Assembly (NCBI GenBank): GCA_964587505.1
Contig: CAZPLD010000026.1
Coordinates: 1 to 10,394 of the forward strand
DNA length: 10,394 nucleotides
From: 2-01-FULL-41-26 sp964587505
GTDB lineage: Bacteria; Patescibacteriota; Minisyncoccia; 2-02-FULL-40-12; GWA2-44-9
Reading direction: 5' to 3'
Under the pieces are notes generated by a model. That model made no database searches. It saw nothing but the letters and a program-made list of their open reading frames with translations, and was not told the origin of the DNA. This document shows positions 1-5,382 of this stretch, piece by piece. The stretch's first letter is position 1; every line of letters starts with the position of its first letter. The position numbers were made by a program, and so were the translations under genes.

Positions 1-1371
1 TATGCAGTGGGCGGATGCGTTCGTGACTTGTTGTTGGGTAAAGAGCCGAAAGACTGGGATATTACCACCAATGCCAAGCCGGAAGAGATACAAAATTTAT
101 TTCCCGAGAATGTCTACGAAAACACATTCGGCACTGTAGCAGTTAAAACTGGCTCGGAAAAACCGGAGCTTGCGCTTATTGAAGTCACGCCCTACCGCAT
201 TGAAGGTAAATATACCGATAAAAGACATCCGGATGAAGTTAAATTCGCTGACAAACTTGAGGACGACCTGTCACGCCGTGATTTTACGGTAAACGCCATG
301 GCAATTGATATAGACAGTCATGTTACGGATTTATTTAACGGCCAAAAAGATTTAAAATCTAAGGTTATAAGAACGGTGGGTGAACCCGAGGAAAGGTTCA
401 ACGAAGATGCCTTGAGATTATTGAGAGTAGTGAGATTCGCTACGGTCCTTGGTTTTAAAATAGAGAAAAAAACCCTTGAAGCGATAAACAAAAATTCCGA
501 TTGGCTGATGGCTATATCCAAGGAAAGAATAAGAGACGAATTTGTTAAAGTTATTAATTCCGATAATGCTTATAACGGCATTATGCTTCTTTATGAAACT
601 GGATTGTTAAAACATATCGTTCCGGAATTGTTGGATGGAGTCGGAGTCGGCCAGAATCTTCACCACATCTACACTGTCTGGGAACACAATACTTTAGCCC
701 TGAAATATGCCGCCGGTAAAAATTATTCTCTGGAAGTCCGTCTCGGCTCGCTGTTCCACGACATCGGCAAACCCCAAACCAAAAGAGGAGAAGGGAAATA
801 TTCCACCTTTTACGGACATGATGTGGTCGGAGCCAGAATTACCGTCGGGATAATGGACAGATTGAGATTCTCCAAAGAAACCTCCGAGAAAGTGGTTAAA
901 TTGGTCCGCTATCATCTTTTCTACTATAACGTCGGCGAGGTAACGGAATCGTCTGTCAGGCGCTTATTGGCCAATGTCGGTCCGGAAAATATCAATGACC
1001 TGATAAAAGTCCGCGAAGCGGACAGGATCGGTTCAGGGAGACCAAAAGCGGTTCCCTATAAATTAAGGCATCTGCAATATATCATAGACAAGGTTTCCCA
1101 CGACCCGATCTCGGTAAAAATGCTAAAGGTTGGGGGCGAAGATGTCATGAAAGAACTTAGTTCTACACCGGGACCAAAGATCGGATTGATTTTAAACTAT
1201 CTTCTGGCTGAAGTAATTGATGACCCAGCTAAAAACGCAAAAGAATATCTTGAGAAAAGAATTCATGAACTTGATAAAAAGTCGCCGGAAGAACTAAAAA
1301 AATCTTTGGAAAAAATAGAAAAAGCGGTTCAGGAAGAAGAGAAAGAAAGAATGAAAAAATATTACGTTTAG
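1..1371 (+). CDS. cca: CCA-adding tRNA nucleotidyltransferase (class II, HD domain), 5'-truncated
   Basis: Adds or repairs the 3' CCA of tRNAs in the cytoplasm. The reading frame is open from base 1 (Y-A-V-G-G-C-V-R-D). The GTG at 7 is an internal Val of the family motif VGGxVRD, so the true start lies upstream. Numbering from the first visible codon, I see GGCVRD (4-9), the metal-binding DxD (D18, D20), RRDFTVNA (92-99), the EDALRLLRVVRFA helix motif (135-147) and an HD phosphohydrolase-type motif FHDIGK (H253, D254). The C-terminus is a charged helical tail. Family knowledge: class II nucleotidyltransferases share this head with poly(A) polymerase I; an HD domain is common in bacterial CCA-adding enzymes. 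Inference: CCA addition is favoured because two tRNA genes without encoded CCA follow after 5 nt. A poly(A) polymerase or an A-adding-only enzyme cannot be fully excluded from sequence alone. Confidence 0.92.
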   Translation, partial: YAVGGCVRDLLLGKEPKDWDITTNAKPEEIQNLFPENVYENTFGTVAVKTGSEKPELALIEVTPYRIEGKYTDKRHPDEVKFADKLEDDLSRRDFTVNAMAIDIDSHVTDLFNGQKDLKSKVIRTVGEPEERFNEDALRLLRVVRFATVLGFKIEKKTLEAINKNSDWLMAISKERIRDEFVKVINSDNAYNGIMLLYETGLLKHIVPELLDGVGVGQNLHHIYTVWEHNTLALKYAAGKNYSLEVRLGSLFHDIGKPQTKRGEGKYSTFYGHDVVGARITVGIMDRLRFSKETSEKVVKLVRYHLFYYNVGEVTESSVRRLLANVGPENINDLIKVREADRIGSGRPKAVPYKLRHLQYIIDKVSHDPISVKMLKVGGEDVMKELSSTPGPKIGLILNYLLAEVIDDPAKNAKEYLEKRIHELDKKSPEELKKSLEKIEKAVQEEEKERMKKYYV

Positions 1372-1376
1372 AATTT

Positions 1377-1448
1377 CGGGGCGTAGTGTAACGGTAACAC
1401 GCACGATTCGGGTTCGTGAGACTCCGGGTTCAAGTCCCGGCGCCCCGA
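1377..1448 (+). tRNA. tRNA-Pro (anticodon CGG)
   Basis: Folds by hand into a complete cloverleaf. The acceptor stem CGGGGCG pairs with CGCCCCG (1441-1447), T8 is at 1384, and the D stem is GTGT/ACAC with GG in its loop. The anticodon stem CACGA/TCGTG (1402-1406, 1414-1418) encloses loop TTCGGGT with anticodon CGG at 1409-1411. The variable loop has 5 nt, and the T arm is CCGGG-TTCAAGT-CCCGG. The C1:G72 pair, A73 discriminator and G37 agree with bacterial proline tRNAs. The 3' CCA is not encoded (A73 is followed by CAA). It begins 5 nt after the cca stop codon and is probably co-transcribed with it. Confidence 0.93.
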
Positions 1449-1463
1449 CAAGTTAAATTTTTT

Positions 1464-1534
1464 GGGCCCGTCGTATAGTGGCAATATACGGCATTCGCAT
1501 TGCCGGGACGCGGTTTCGATTACCGCCGGGTCCA
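1464..1534 (+). tRNA. tRNA-Ala (anticodon CGC)
   Basis: The acceptor stem GGGCCCG (1464-1470) pairs with CGGGTCC (1527-1533) and includes a G3:U70 wobble pair, the classic alanine identity element. The D stem GTAT/ATAT has a G-U closing pair and loop AGTGGCA. The anticodon stem CGGCA/TGCCG encloses loop TTCGCAT with anticodon CGC at 1496-1498. The variable loop has 4 nt, and the T arm is GCGGT-TTCGATT-ACCGC. The discriminator is A1534 and CCA is not encoded. It lies 15 nt after tRNA-Pro, probably on the same transcript. Reading the anticodon as GCA (Cys) would put C at position 33 and was rejected. Confidence 0.9.
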
Positions 1535-1540
1535 CACAAA

Positions 1541-1558
1541 ACCCCGCTTATGCGGGGT
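1541..1558 (-). terminator. Intrinsic terminator overlapping the transporter stop codon
   Basis: Read on the minus strand, ACCCCGC-ATAA-GCGGGGT forms a 7-bp GC-rich stem with a 4-nt loop and is followed by TTTG, a short U tract. The TAA stop of the transporter is the last three bases of the loop, so the upstream stem arm encodes the final residues of the protein. On the plus strand no U tract follows the hairpin, so its effect on the cca/tRNA transcript arriving from the other side is uncertain. Confidence 0.7.
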
Positions 1559-2474
1559 CCGAACAACATCTGGGTTCAACTGTAAAGTGGGCATTTTTTA
1601 ATTCGGGAAACTCTTCTTTAAGTTGAATTTCAATCAAACCGGGAATGAAATCATGCAAGGCGTGACTTTTTATTGTCACCCGGCAAGTCACCACAGTAAA
1701 ACCCGAGCCGATCTTACTTATGCGCAAATCCAAAACATCGTCCACTCCGTAAACAGACCGGATCGAAGCCCGAACTTTTTCAAAATCAAGACCCACGGGC
1801 GCGGCTTCCATCAAAATCCCTGCAGCCGATCTGGCAATTCTAAAAGTGGTTCTCCAAAGAAGTCCGAATATGAACATCGCAGCAAGAGAATCAAACCAAT
1901 AAATTTTGTAGCCGAACAAAGAAACAACAAAGATCACGGCTGTGCTTGCGATGACGGCCATAGACCCATATAGGTCGTCTTTAATGTGCAGGTTAGCACT
2001 TTTTATTCCATCTTCGCCATGATCATGCTCATGAACGTGCCATAACTTAGAGACCTTTAAATTGATAATCAAACCAACCGTAGCCACAAAGAAAACCGGA
2101 GTAGTATTTATTTCGTGATGTCCGTAAAGGAACCTCGAATAGACCCCGTACAGCATCCAAATCTTTACGCAAACCAGAAGAATGATGTTGAATAGGGTAA
2201 CCATCGTCTCCAATCTTCGGAACCCAAAGCTTAAGTACCCAATACAGGAATCCCTCGGCGGAATATTTCTGACTCTCCGCGAATTGTGCGTTAAAATTTG
2301 GACCAAAGCATCGGTAAGCATGTGAAAACTGTCGCCGATCATCGCTACACTGTTAGCAAGAATCCCCGTTACAAGTTCTATGACAAAATAGAGCATGGTA
2401 AGCCAGATTCCCTTGAGGCGGCCTTTGGATTTGTCCTGTTCGCCTGGACTTTCGTCCCGGAAGGTGCAGCTCAT
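1548..2474 (-). CDS. Cation diffusion facilitator (CDF, zinc-type) efflux transporter
   Basis: A 308-aa inner-membrane metal/proton antiporter of the CDF family, probably exporting zinc or a similar divalent cation. TM2 carries the metal-site motif H51-x3-D55 (in DSFHMLTDA), and TM5 carries H163-x3-D167, together the HD-HD set typical of zinc-preferring members. The family-type motif YLSFGFRRLE (80-89) precedes TM3. A His-rich cytoplasmic loop (H146, H148, H150, H152) lies between TM4 and TM5, and the last ~80 residues form the usual cytoplasmic domain. The N-terminus is short and charged. The start ATG has an AAAAGGAT Shine-Dalgarno-like sequence just upstream. It is divergent from the helicase gene and convergent with the tRNA genes. 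A promoter and a dyad upstream suggest its own regulation. The metal cannot be fixed from sequence alone. Confidence 0.9.
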   Translation of the reverse strand: MSCTFRDESPGEQDKSKGRLKGIWLTMLYFVIELVTGILANSVAMIGDSFHMLTDALVQILTHNSRRVRNIPPRDSCIGYLSFGFRRLETMVTLFNIILLVCVKIWMLYGVYSRFLYGHHEINTTPVFFVATVGLIINLKVSKLWHVHEHDHGEDGIKSANLHIKDDLYGSMAVIASTAVIFVVSLFGYKIYWFDSLAAMFIFGLLWRTTFRIARSAAGILMEAAPVGLDFEKVRASIRSVYGVDDVLDLRISKIGSGFTVVTCRVTIKSHALHDFIPGLIEIQLKEEFPELKNAHFTVEPRCCSDPA

Positions 2475-2506
2475 ATTTATCCTTTTAAAAGTACGTTCTT
2501 TCTCTT

Positions 2507-2535
2507 GATATACAACAATTTAATCTTTTATTCAA
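2507..2535 (-). promoter_or_regulatory. Sigma70-like promoter for the CDF transporter
   Basis: On the minus strand, a -35-like TTGAAT (plus coordinates 2530-2535) is followed by a 17-nt spacer and a -10-like TATATC (2507-2512). Each hexamer matches consensus at four of six positions, and the spacing is ideal. Transcription would start near 2500, giving a leader of about 25 nt containing AAAAGGAT before the ATG at 2474. This is prediction only. Confidence 0.45.
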
Positions 2536-2541
2536 AGATTA
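2521..2541. promoter_or_regulatory. Operator-like perfect dyad (8-5-8) over the -35 region
   Basis: TAATCTTT (2521-2528) and AAAGATTA (2534-2541) are perfect inverted repeats separated by TATTC. The dyad covers the predicted -35 box and upstream half of the spacer of the transporter promoter, which is where a repressor dimer would block RNA polymerase. It could alternatively be a weak AT-rich hairpin. No regulator gene is visible in the window. Confidence 0.4.
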
Positions 2542-2579
2542 CTCATTTCAATGATTGTGTGATAAAGTTTGATTTATAA

Positions 2580-4568
2580 ATGGAGGAAATATTCAAGAAT
2601 TTAAATGACAAACAGATAGAAGCCGTAAAAGCCGTTGAAGGACCTGTTTTGGTTATTTCCGGTCCAGGTTCAGGCAAGACCCGATGTCTGACCCACCGGG
2701 TTGCCTATTTAATTTCCCAAGGAATAGCACCCAACAGGATTCTCGGAATAACATTCACAAATAAAGCAGCCAACGAAATGAAAGAGCGTGTTCAAAAGTT
2801 ATTAGAAATTAGAAATTGGAAATTAGAAATTGCATCGGCCGCGCCGATGCTGGGTACCTTTCACTCGGTCTGTTTGAGAATATTAAGAAAAGAAATTCCT
2901 CTTCTCGGTTACAAATCAAACTTTTCTATTTTTGATACCAACGATCAGGCAAGCTTGGTCAAAAAAGTGATGGCTAACCTTGAAATAGACCCCAAGAAAT
3001 ATAATCCCAATCTTATCCTGAATAAAATTTCCAAGCTTAAAACCGACCTGATCTTCCCCGAAAATTACAACCCGACTGACTTCTTTGCCAAAATCGTTTC
3101 CCGGGTCTATAACAACTATCAAGCCGAACTAAAAAGAATGAACGGCCTGGATTTTGACGACTTAATCGTTCTAACGGTCAAGATATTCAAACAAAATCCG
3201 GATATTCTGGAAAAATACCAGAATTATTGGAAGTATATTCTTGTAGACGAGTACCAGGATACTAGCCACGACCAATATACATTGGTAAATCTGCTGGCTA
3301 AAAAAGACAAAAATATATTCGCCATCGGCGACGACGCCCAGTCAATTTACGCTTTCCGTGATGCTGATATCAGGAATATTCTAAACTTTCAGAAGGATTA
3401 CCCTGATGCTAAAGTTATTTTCCTTGAACAAAATTACCGCTCCACAAAAAATATTTTAGCTGCGGCCCAAAACATAATTTCTAACAACCAGACCCAGGTT
3501 CCGAAAGAATTATGGACCGAGAACACAAAAGGGGAGAAGGTCTATATTAAAGAAACCCTGAACGAGCGAGCTGAAGCTGATTTTATCGTTGATAAGATGG
3601 ATGAGCTCTTGGAGTCAGGGTATAAAATTAAAGATCTCACGATTCTGTACCGTACTCACGCCCAGTCAAGAGCCATTGAAGAGGCACTTATCACCAGAGG
3701 ATTCCCGTATCAAATCGTGGGCGGAATAAGATTCTATGAGAGAAAAGAAATAAAAGACATCCTGTCCTATCTTAAATTCATGGTTAATCCGACCGACTTG
3801 ATAAGCTTTGAAAGAATTTATAATGTTCCCGCAAGAGGGATAGGGGAAACCACGTTCAACAAAATCACCGCAATCAACGGGGAAGACCTGATCCAATCAA
3901 TCGGAGTATTGGCCAAAGAGAAAGGCGACGGCAAACAGGCCAAATCCTTAACCGAATTCAAAAAACTTTTAACCGACCTATCGGATAAAAAAGACGAAAA
4001 GAATCTGACCTCTGTCATAAAATATGTGATAAAAAGGATAAACTACGAGGATTATTTGAAAAATTTAGTTGCAAAAAAAGAACTGTATGACAATACTGCG
4101 GATAAAATGGAAAATCTGAAAGAACTTTTAACCGTTGCTAAAAAATACGACATGTTGCGCGGCGAAGAGGGGATAGAAAAATTCCTGGAAGAAATATCCC
4201 TTCTTCAGGAGACCGACAAGCTCAAAGAAGCAGCTAACCGAATAACCCTGATGACGATCCATTCTTCAAAAGGCTTGGAATTTCCGGTTGTCTTTATTGC
4301 CGGGATGGAAGAAGGTCTTTTCCCCCACAGCCGGGCCACATTGGCACCGCTGGAACTGGAGGAAGAAAGACGGCTTTGTTATGTAGCTATTACCCGGGCC
4401 AAAGACCGGCTGATAATGACTCATACCAAATACAGGAACATTTTCGGCACTACTCAAACCAATCTGCCTTCTCGGTTTATATATGAGATGCCGCAAGATG
4501 TTTTGAAGATCCAGCCCTTATTTGAAAGTAATTATTTTGAAGACGAAACAGTGGAATATGAAACATAG
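2580..4568 (+). CDS. UvrD/PcrA-type superfamily I DNA helicase
   Basis: A 662-aa ATP-dependent 3'-5' DNA helicase of the UvrD/PcrA/Rep group, with roles in excision repair and replication restart. The motifs appear in order: Q-motif region LNDKQIEAV, Walker A GPGSGKT (28-34), motif Ia TFTNKAANEMKERV, TFHS (93-96), motif II DEYQD (223-227), motif III GDDAQSIY (250-257), QNYRS, motif V TIHSSKGLEF (559-568) and motif VI YVAITRAKDR (601-610). UvrD and PcrA are usually ~720 aa; here the protein ends about 55 residues after motif VI, so the C-terminal extension is reduced. Residues 75-90, between motif Ia and TFHS, are an unusual insertion encoded by a heptamer array plus a palindrome. The stop TAG lies in another heptamer array. 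No clear Shine-Dalgarno precedes ATG 2580; a TGTGATAAA extended -10-like string at 2558-2566 lacks a good -35. I cannot separate uvrD, pcrA and rep, so no symbol is given. Confidence 0.93.
   Translation: MEEIFKNLNDKQIEAVKAVEGPVLVISGPGSGKTRCLTHRVAYLISQGIAPNRILGITFTNKAANEMKERVQKLLEIRNWKLEIASAAPMLGTFHSVCLRILRKEIPLLGYKSNFSIFDTNDQASLVKKVMANLEIDPKKYNPNLILNKISKLKTDLIFPENYNPTDFFAKIVSRVYNNYQAELKRMNGLDFDDLIVLTVKIFKQNPDILEKYQNYWKYILVDEYQDTSHDQYTLVNLLAKKDKNIFAIGDDAQSIYAFRDADIRNILNFQKDYPDAKVIFLEQNYRSTKNILAAAQNIISNNQTQVPKELWTENTKGEKVYIKETLNERAEADFIVDKMDELLESGYKIKDLTILYRTHAQSRAIEEALITRGFPYQIVGGIRFYERKEIKDILSYLKFMVNPTDLISFERIYNVPARGIGETTFNKITAINGEDLIQSIGVLAKEKGDGKQAKSLTEFKKLLTDLSDKKDEKNLTSVIKYVIKRINYEDYLKNLVAKKELYDNTADKMENLKELLTVAKKYDMLRGEEGIEKFLEEISLLQETDKLKEAANRITLMTIHSSKGLEFPVVFIAGMEEGLFPHSRATLAPLELEEERRLCYVAITRAKDRLIMTHTKYRNIFGTTQTNLPSRFIYEMPQDVLKIQPLFESNYFEDETVEYET
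2802..2832 (+). repeat. In-frame heptamer tandem array inside the helicase gene
   Basis: Four consecutive 7-nt units, TTAGAAA, TTAGAAA, TTGGAAA, TTAGAAA, followed by TTG. They encode LEIRNWKLEI in a loop between helicase motifs Ia and Ib. The only deviating unit changes A to G at 2818, which turns what would be an in-frame TAG into TGG (Trp80). Confidence 0.9.
2832..2850. repeat. Perfect 8-bp palindrome directly after the helicase heptamer array
   Basis: GCATCGGC (2832-2839) and GCCGATGC (2843-2850) are exact inverted repeats around CGC. It is GC-rich in an AT-rich gene, abuts the heptamer array, and encodes ASAAPM in the same loop insertion (residues 85-90). Confidence 0.85.
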
Positions 4569-4584
4569 ACCATAGAATATGGAA
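4550..4584 (+). repeat. Left heptamer array flanking the four-helix-bundle gene
   Basis: Five degenerate 7-nt units: AGTGGAA, TATGAAA, CATAGAC, CATAGAA, TATGGAA. They contain the TAG stop of the helicase gene (4566-4568) and the ATG of the four-helix-bundle gene (4579-4581). The array is complementary to the array at 4960-4987. Confidence 0.8.
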
Positions 4585-4953
4585 TCACCAAATAAAAACT
4601 TTCATGAAATCTTAAAAGACAAAATAGACACTTTTGTCCATTTAATTTATAGCATCTCGAGGGGGTTCCCGAGAGAGGAGATTTATGGAGTAACCTCACA
4701 AATCAGAAGAGCCGCGCTTTCAATAGCCCTAAATTATGTGGAAGGATATGCAAGAAATAGAAATTTAGTATATATTAATTTTCTAGAAATATCTTATGGC
4801 TCTCTAACAGAGTGTGACTACCTGTTGGACTTTGGTCTTAAAGAAAGTTACTTAGACAGTGAATCGCACAAGGAAGCTAAAACTCTCTCAAAAGAAATTG
4901 GAGCCATGATTTGGACTACCATCAAAGGACTAAAAGAAAAACGAAACCCTTAA
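4579..4953 (+). CDS. Four-helix-bundle protein, S23 / 23S rRNA intervening-sequence family
   Basis: A 124-aa protein of the four-helix-bundle family first found in intervening sequences (IVS) of 23S rRNA genes and related to the Avd accessory protein of diversity-generating retroelements. Family hallmarks are FP followed by E-x-YG-x-T-x-QIRRAALSI (about 30-49), N-x-x-EG (52-56), NFLEISYGSLTE (67-78) and a hydrophobic C-terminal helix. The molecular function of the stand-alone family is not established; nucleic-acid binding is suspected. The start ATG lies 10 nt after the helicase stop, inside a heptamer repeat, with no Shine-Dalgarno. The stop is 17 nt before the rsmA start. No 23S rRNA sequence surrounds it. 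Opposing heptamer arrays bracket the gene like terminal inverted repeats, suggesting it was inserted between helicase gene and rsmA. It could instead be a resident gene. Confidence 0.88.
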   Translation: MESPNKNFHEILKDKIDTFVHLIYSISRGFPREEIYGVTSQIRRAALSIALNYVEGYARNRNLVYINFLEISYGSLTECDYLLDFGLKESYLDSESHKEAKTLSKEIGAMIWTTIKGLKEKRNP

Positions 4954-4959
4954 TCTTAA

Positions 4960-4987
4960 TTCCATATTTTATGATTCATATTCCATA
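4960..4987 (-). repeat. Right heptamer array flanking the four-helix-bundle gene (inverted)
   Basis: On the minus strand this reads TATGGAA, TATGAAT, CATAAAA, TATGGAA. It matches the left array at 4550-4584 in opposite orientation, with exactly one unit (7 nt) fewer. The two could pair over about 24 bp. The rsmA start ATG (4971-4973) lies within it. Confidence 0.8.
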
Positions 4988-5269
4988 CAAGAAATCTCTG
5001 GGACAGAACTTTCTAATAAACTCGGGAATCCTCAATAAAATAGTCTCCGCTGCAGAATTAGGTCCGGACGATATTGTTCTGGAGATTGGTCCCGGAACAG
5101 GAAATCTAACTAAACTTCTTTCCGAAAAAGCCGGACGGGTTATAGCCGTAGAAAAAGACCGGCGGCTTATTCCGGAACTTCAAGAAAAATTCAAGAATAC
5201 GAATATCGAAATAATTGAAGCCGATGTTTTGAAGTTGGATATTGAAGAATTGTTTAGAAATTTGAAATT
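4971..5269 (+). CDS. rsmA: 16S rRNA dimethyladenosine transferase RsmA/KsgA, N-terminal part before the gap
   Basis: RsmA dimethylates two adjacent adenines near the 3' end of 16S rRNA using S-adenosylmethionine during small-subunit assembly. The ATG at 4971 is chosen because the protein then starts MIHIPYKKSLGQNFL, matching the family N-terminus; the in-frame ATG at 4911 would add 20 unrelated residues and overlap the preceding gene. Visible motifs are KKSLGQNFL (7-15), the SAM-binding LEIGPGTGNLT (37-47), the acidic AVEKD (59-63) and EADVL (83-87). The coding sequence reaches ELFRNLK and then meets the run of N at 5270. The last bases before the gap (5254-5269) are TTAGAAA-like heptamers. 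No Shine-Dalgarno is visible, and the start codon sits in a potential stem with the array upstream of the four-helix-bundle gene. Confidence 0.92.
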
Positions 5270-5382
5270 NNNNNNNNNNNNNNNNNNNNNNNNNNNNNNN
5301 NNNNNNNNNNNNNNNNNNNNNNNNNNNNNNNNNNNNNNNNNNNNNNNNNNNNNNNNNNNNNNNNNNNNNTAGAAATTATAAA
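5254..5382 (+). repeat. Heptamer array broken by the assembly gap in rsmA
   Basis: Left edge: TTAGAAA (5254-5260), TTTGAAA (5261-5267), then TT. Right edge: TAGAAA (5370-5375), TTATAAA (5376-5382). Both edges belong to the heptamer family seen at 2802 in the helicase gene, so the unresolved sequence probably consists of more units. In the left edge, TTTGAAA replaces an in-frame TAG with TTG. Confidence 0.7.
5270..5369. other. Assembly gap (100 N)
   Basis: Exactly 100 consecutive N, the usual placeholder for a gap of unknown length. The rsmA frame differs before and after it as written, but this is meaningless given the arbitrary length. The same 7-nt repeat type occurs at both edges. Confidence 0.97.

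Noticed and set aside
7..9. GTG as the real start of cca
   Set aside because: It encodes the Val of the conserved VGGxVRD motif, and the frame stays open to base 1, so the gene is cut by the window edge.
2580..2590. Shared ATGGAGG at the starts of the helicase gene and the VirB6/TrbL-like gene as a novel initiation signal
   Set aside because: Only two cases, both explained by Met-Glu-Glu and Met-Glu-Gly codons; the upstream ATGs fit the protein families well.
2802..2850. CRISPR array
   Set aside because: Units are 7 nt with no spacers, in coding sequence, and no cas genes are present.
4579..4953. Avd protein of a diversity-generating retroelement
   Set aside because: There is no reverse transcriptase and no template/variable repeat pair; the QIRRAALSI and GSLTE motifs fit the stand-alone S23 family better.
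4911..4970. Upstream in-frame ATG for rsmA
   Set aside because: It adds 20 residues unlike the family N-terminus and overlaps the four-helix-bundle gene; ATG 4971 gives the expected start before KKSLGQNFL.
4550..4990. 23S rRNA fragment hosting the IVS-type gene
   Set aside because: The flanks are the coding end of a helicase gene and the coding start of rsmA; no rRNA sequence is recognisable.
5269..5372. Frameshift or pseudogene in rsmA
   Set aside because: The frame change arises across a 100-N placeholder of arbitrary length. Both parts are intact, and joining through the repeat restores the frame.
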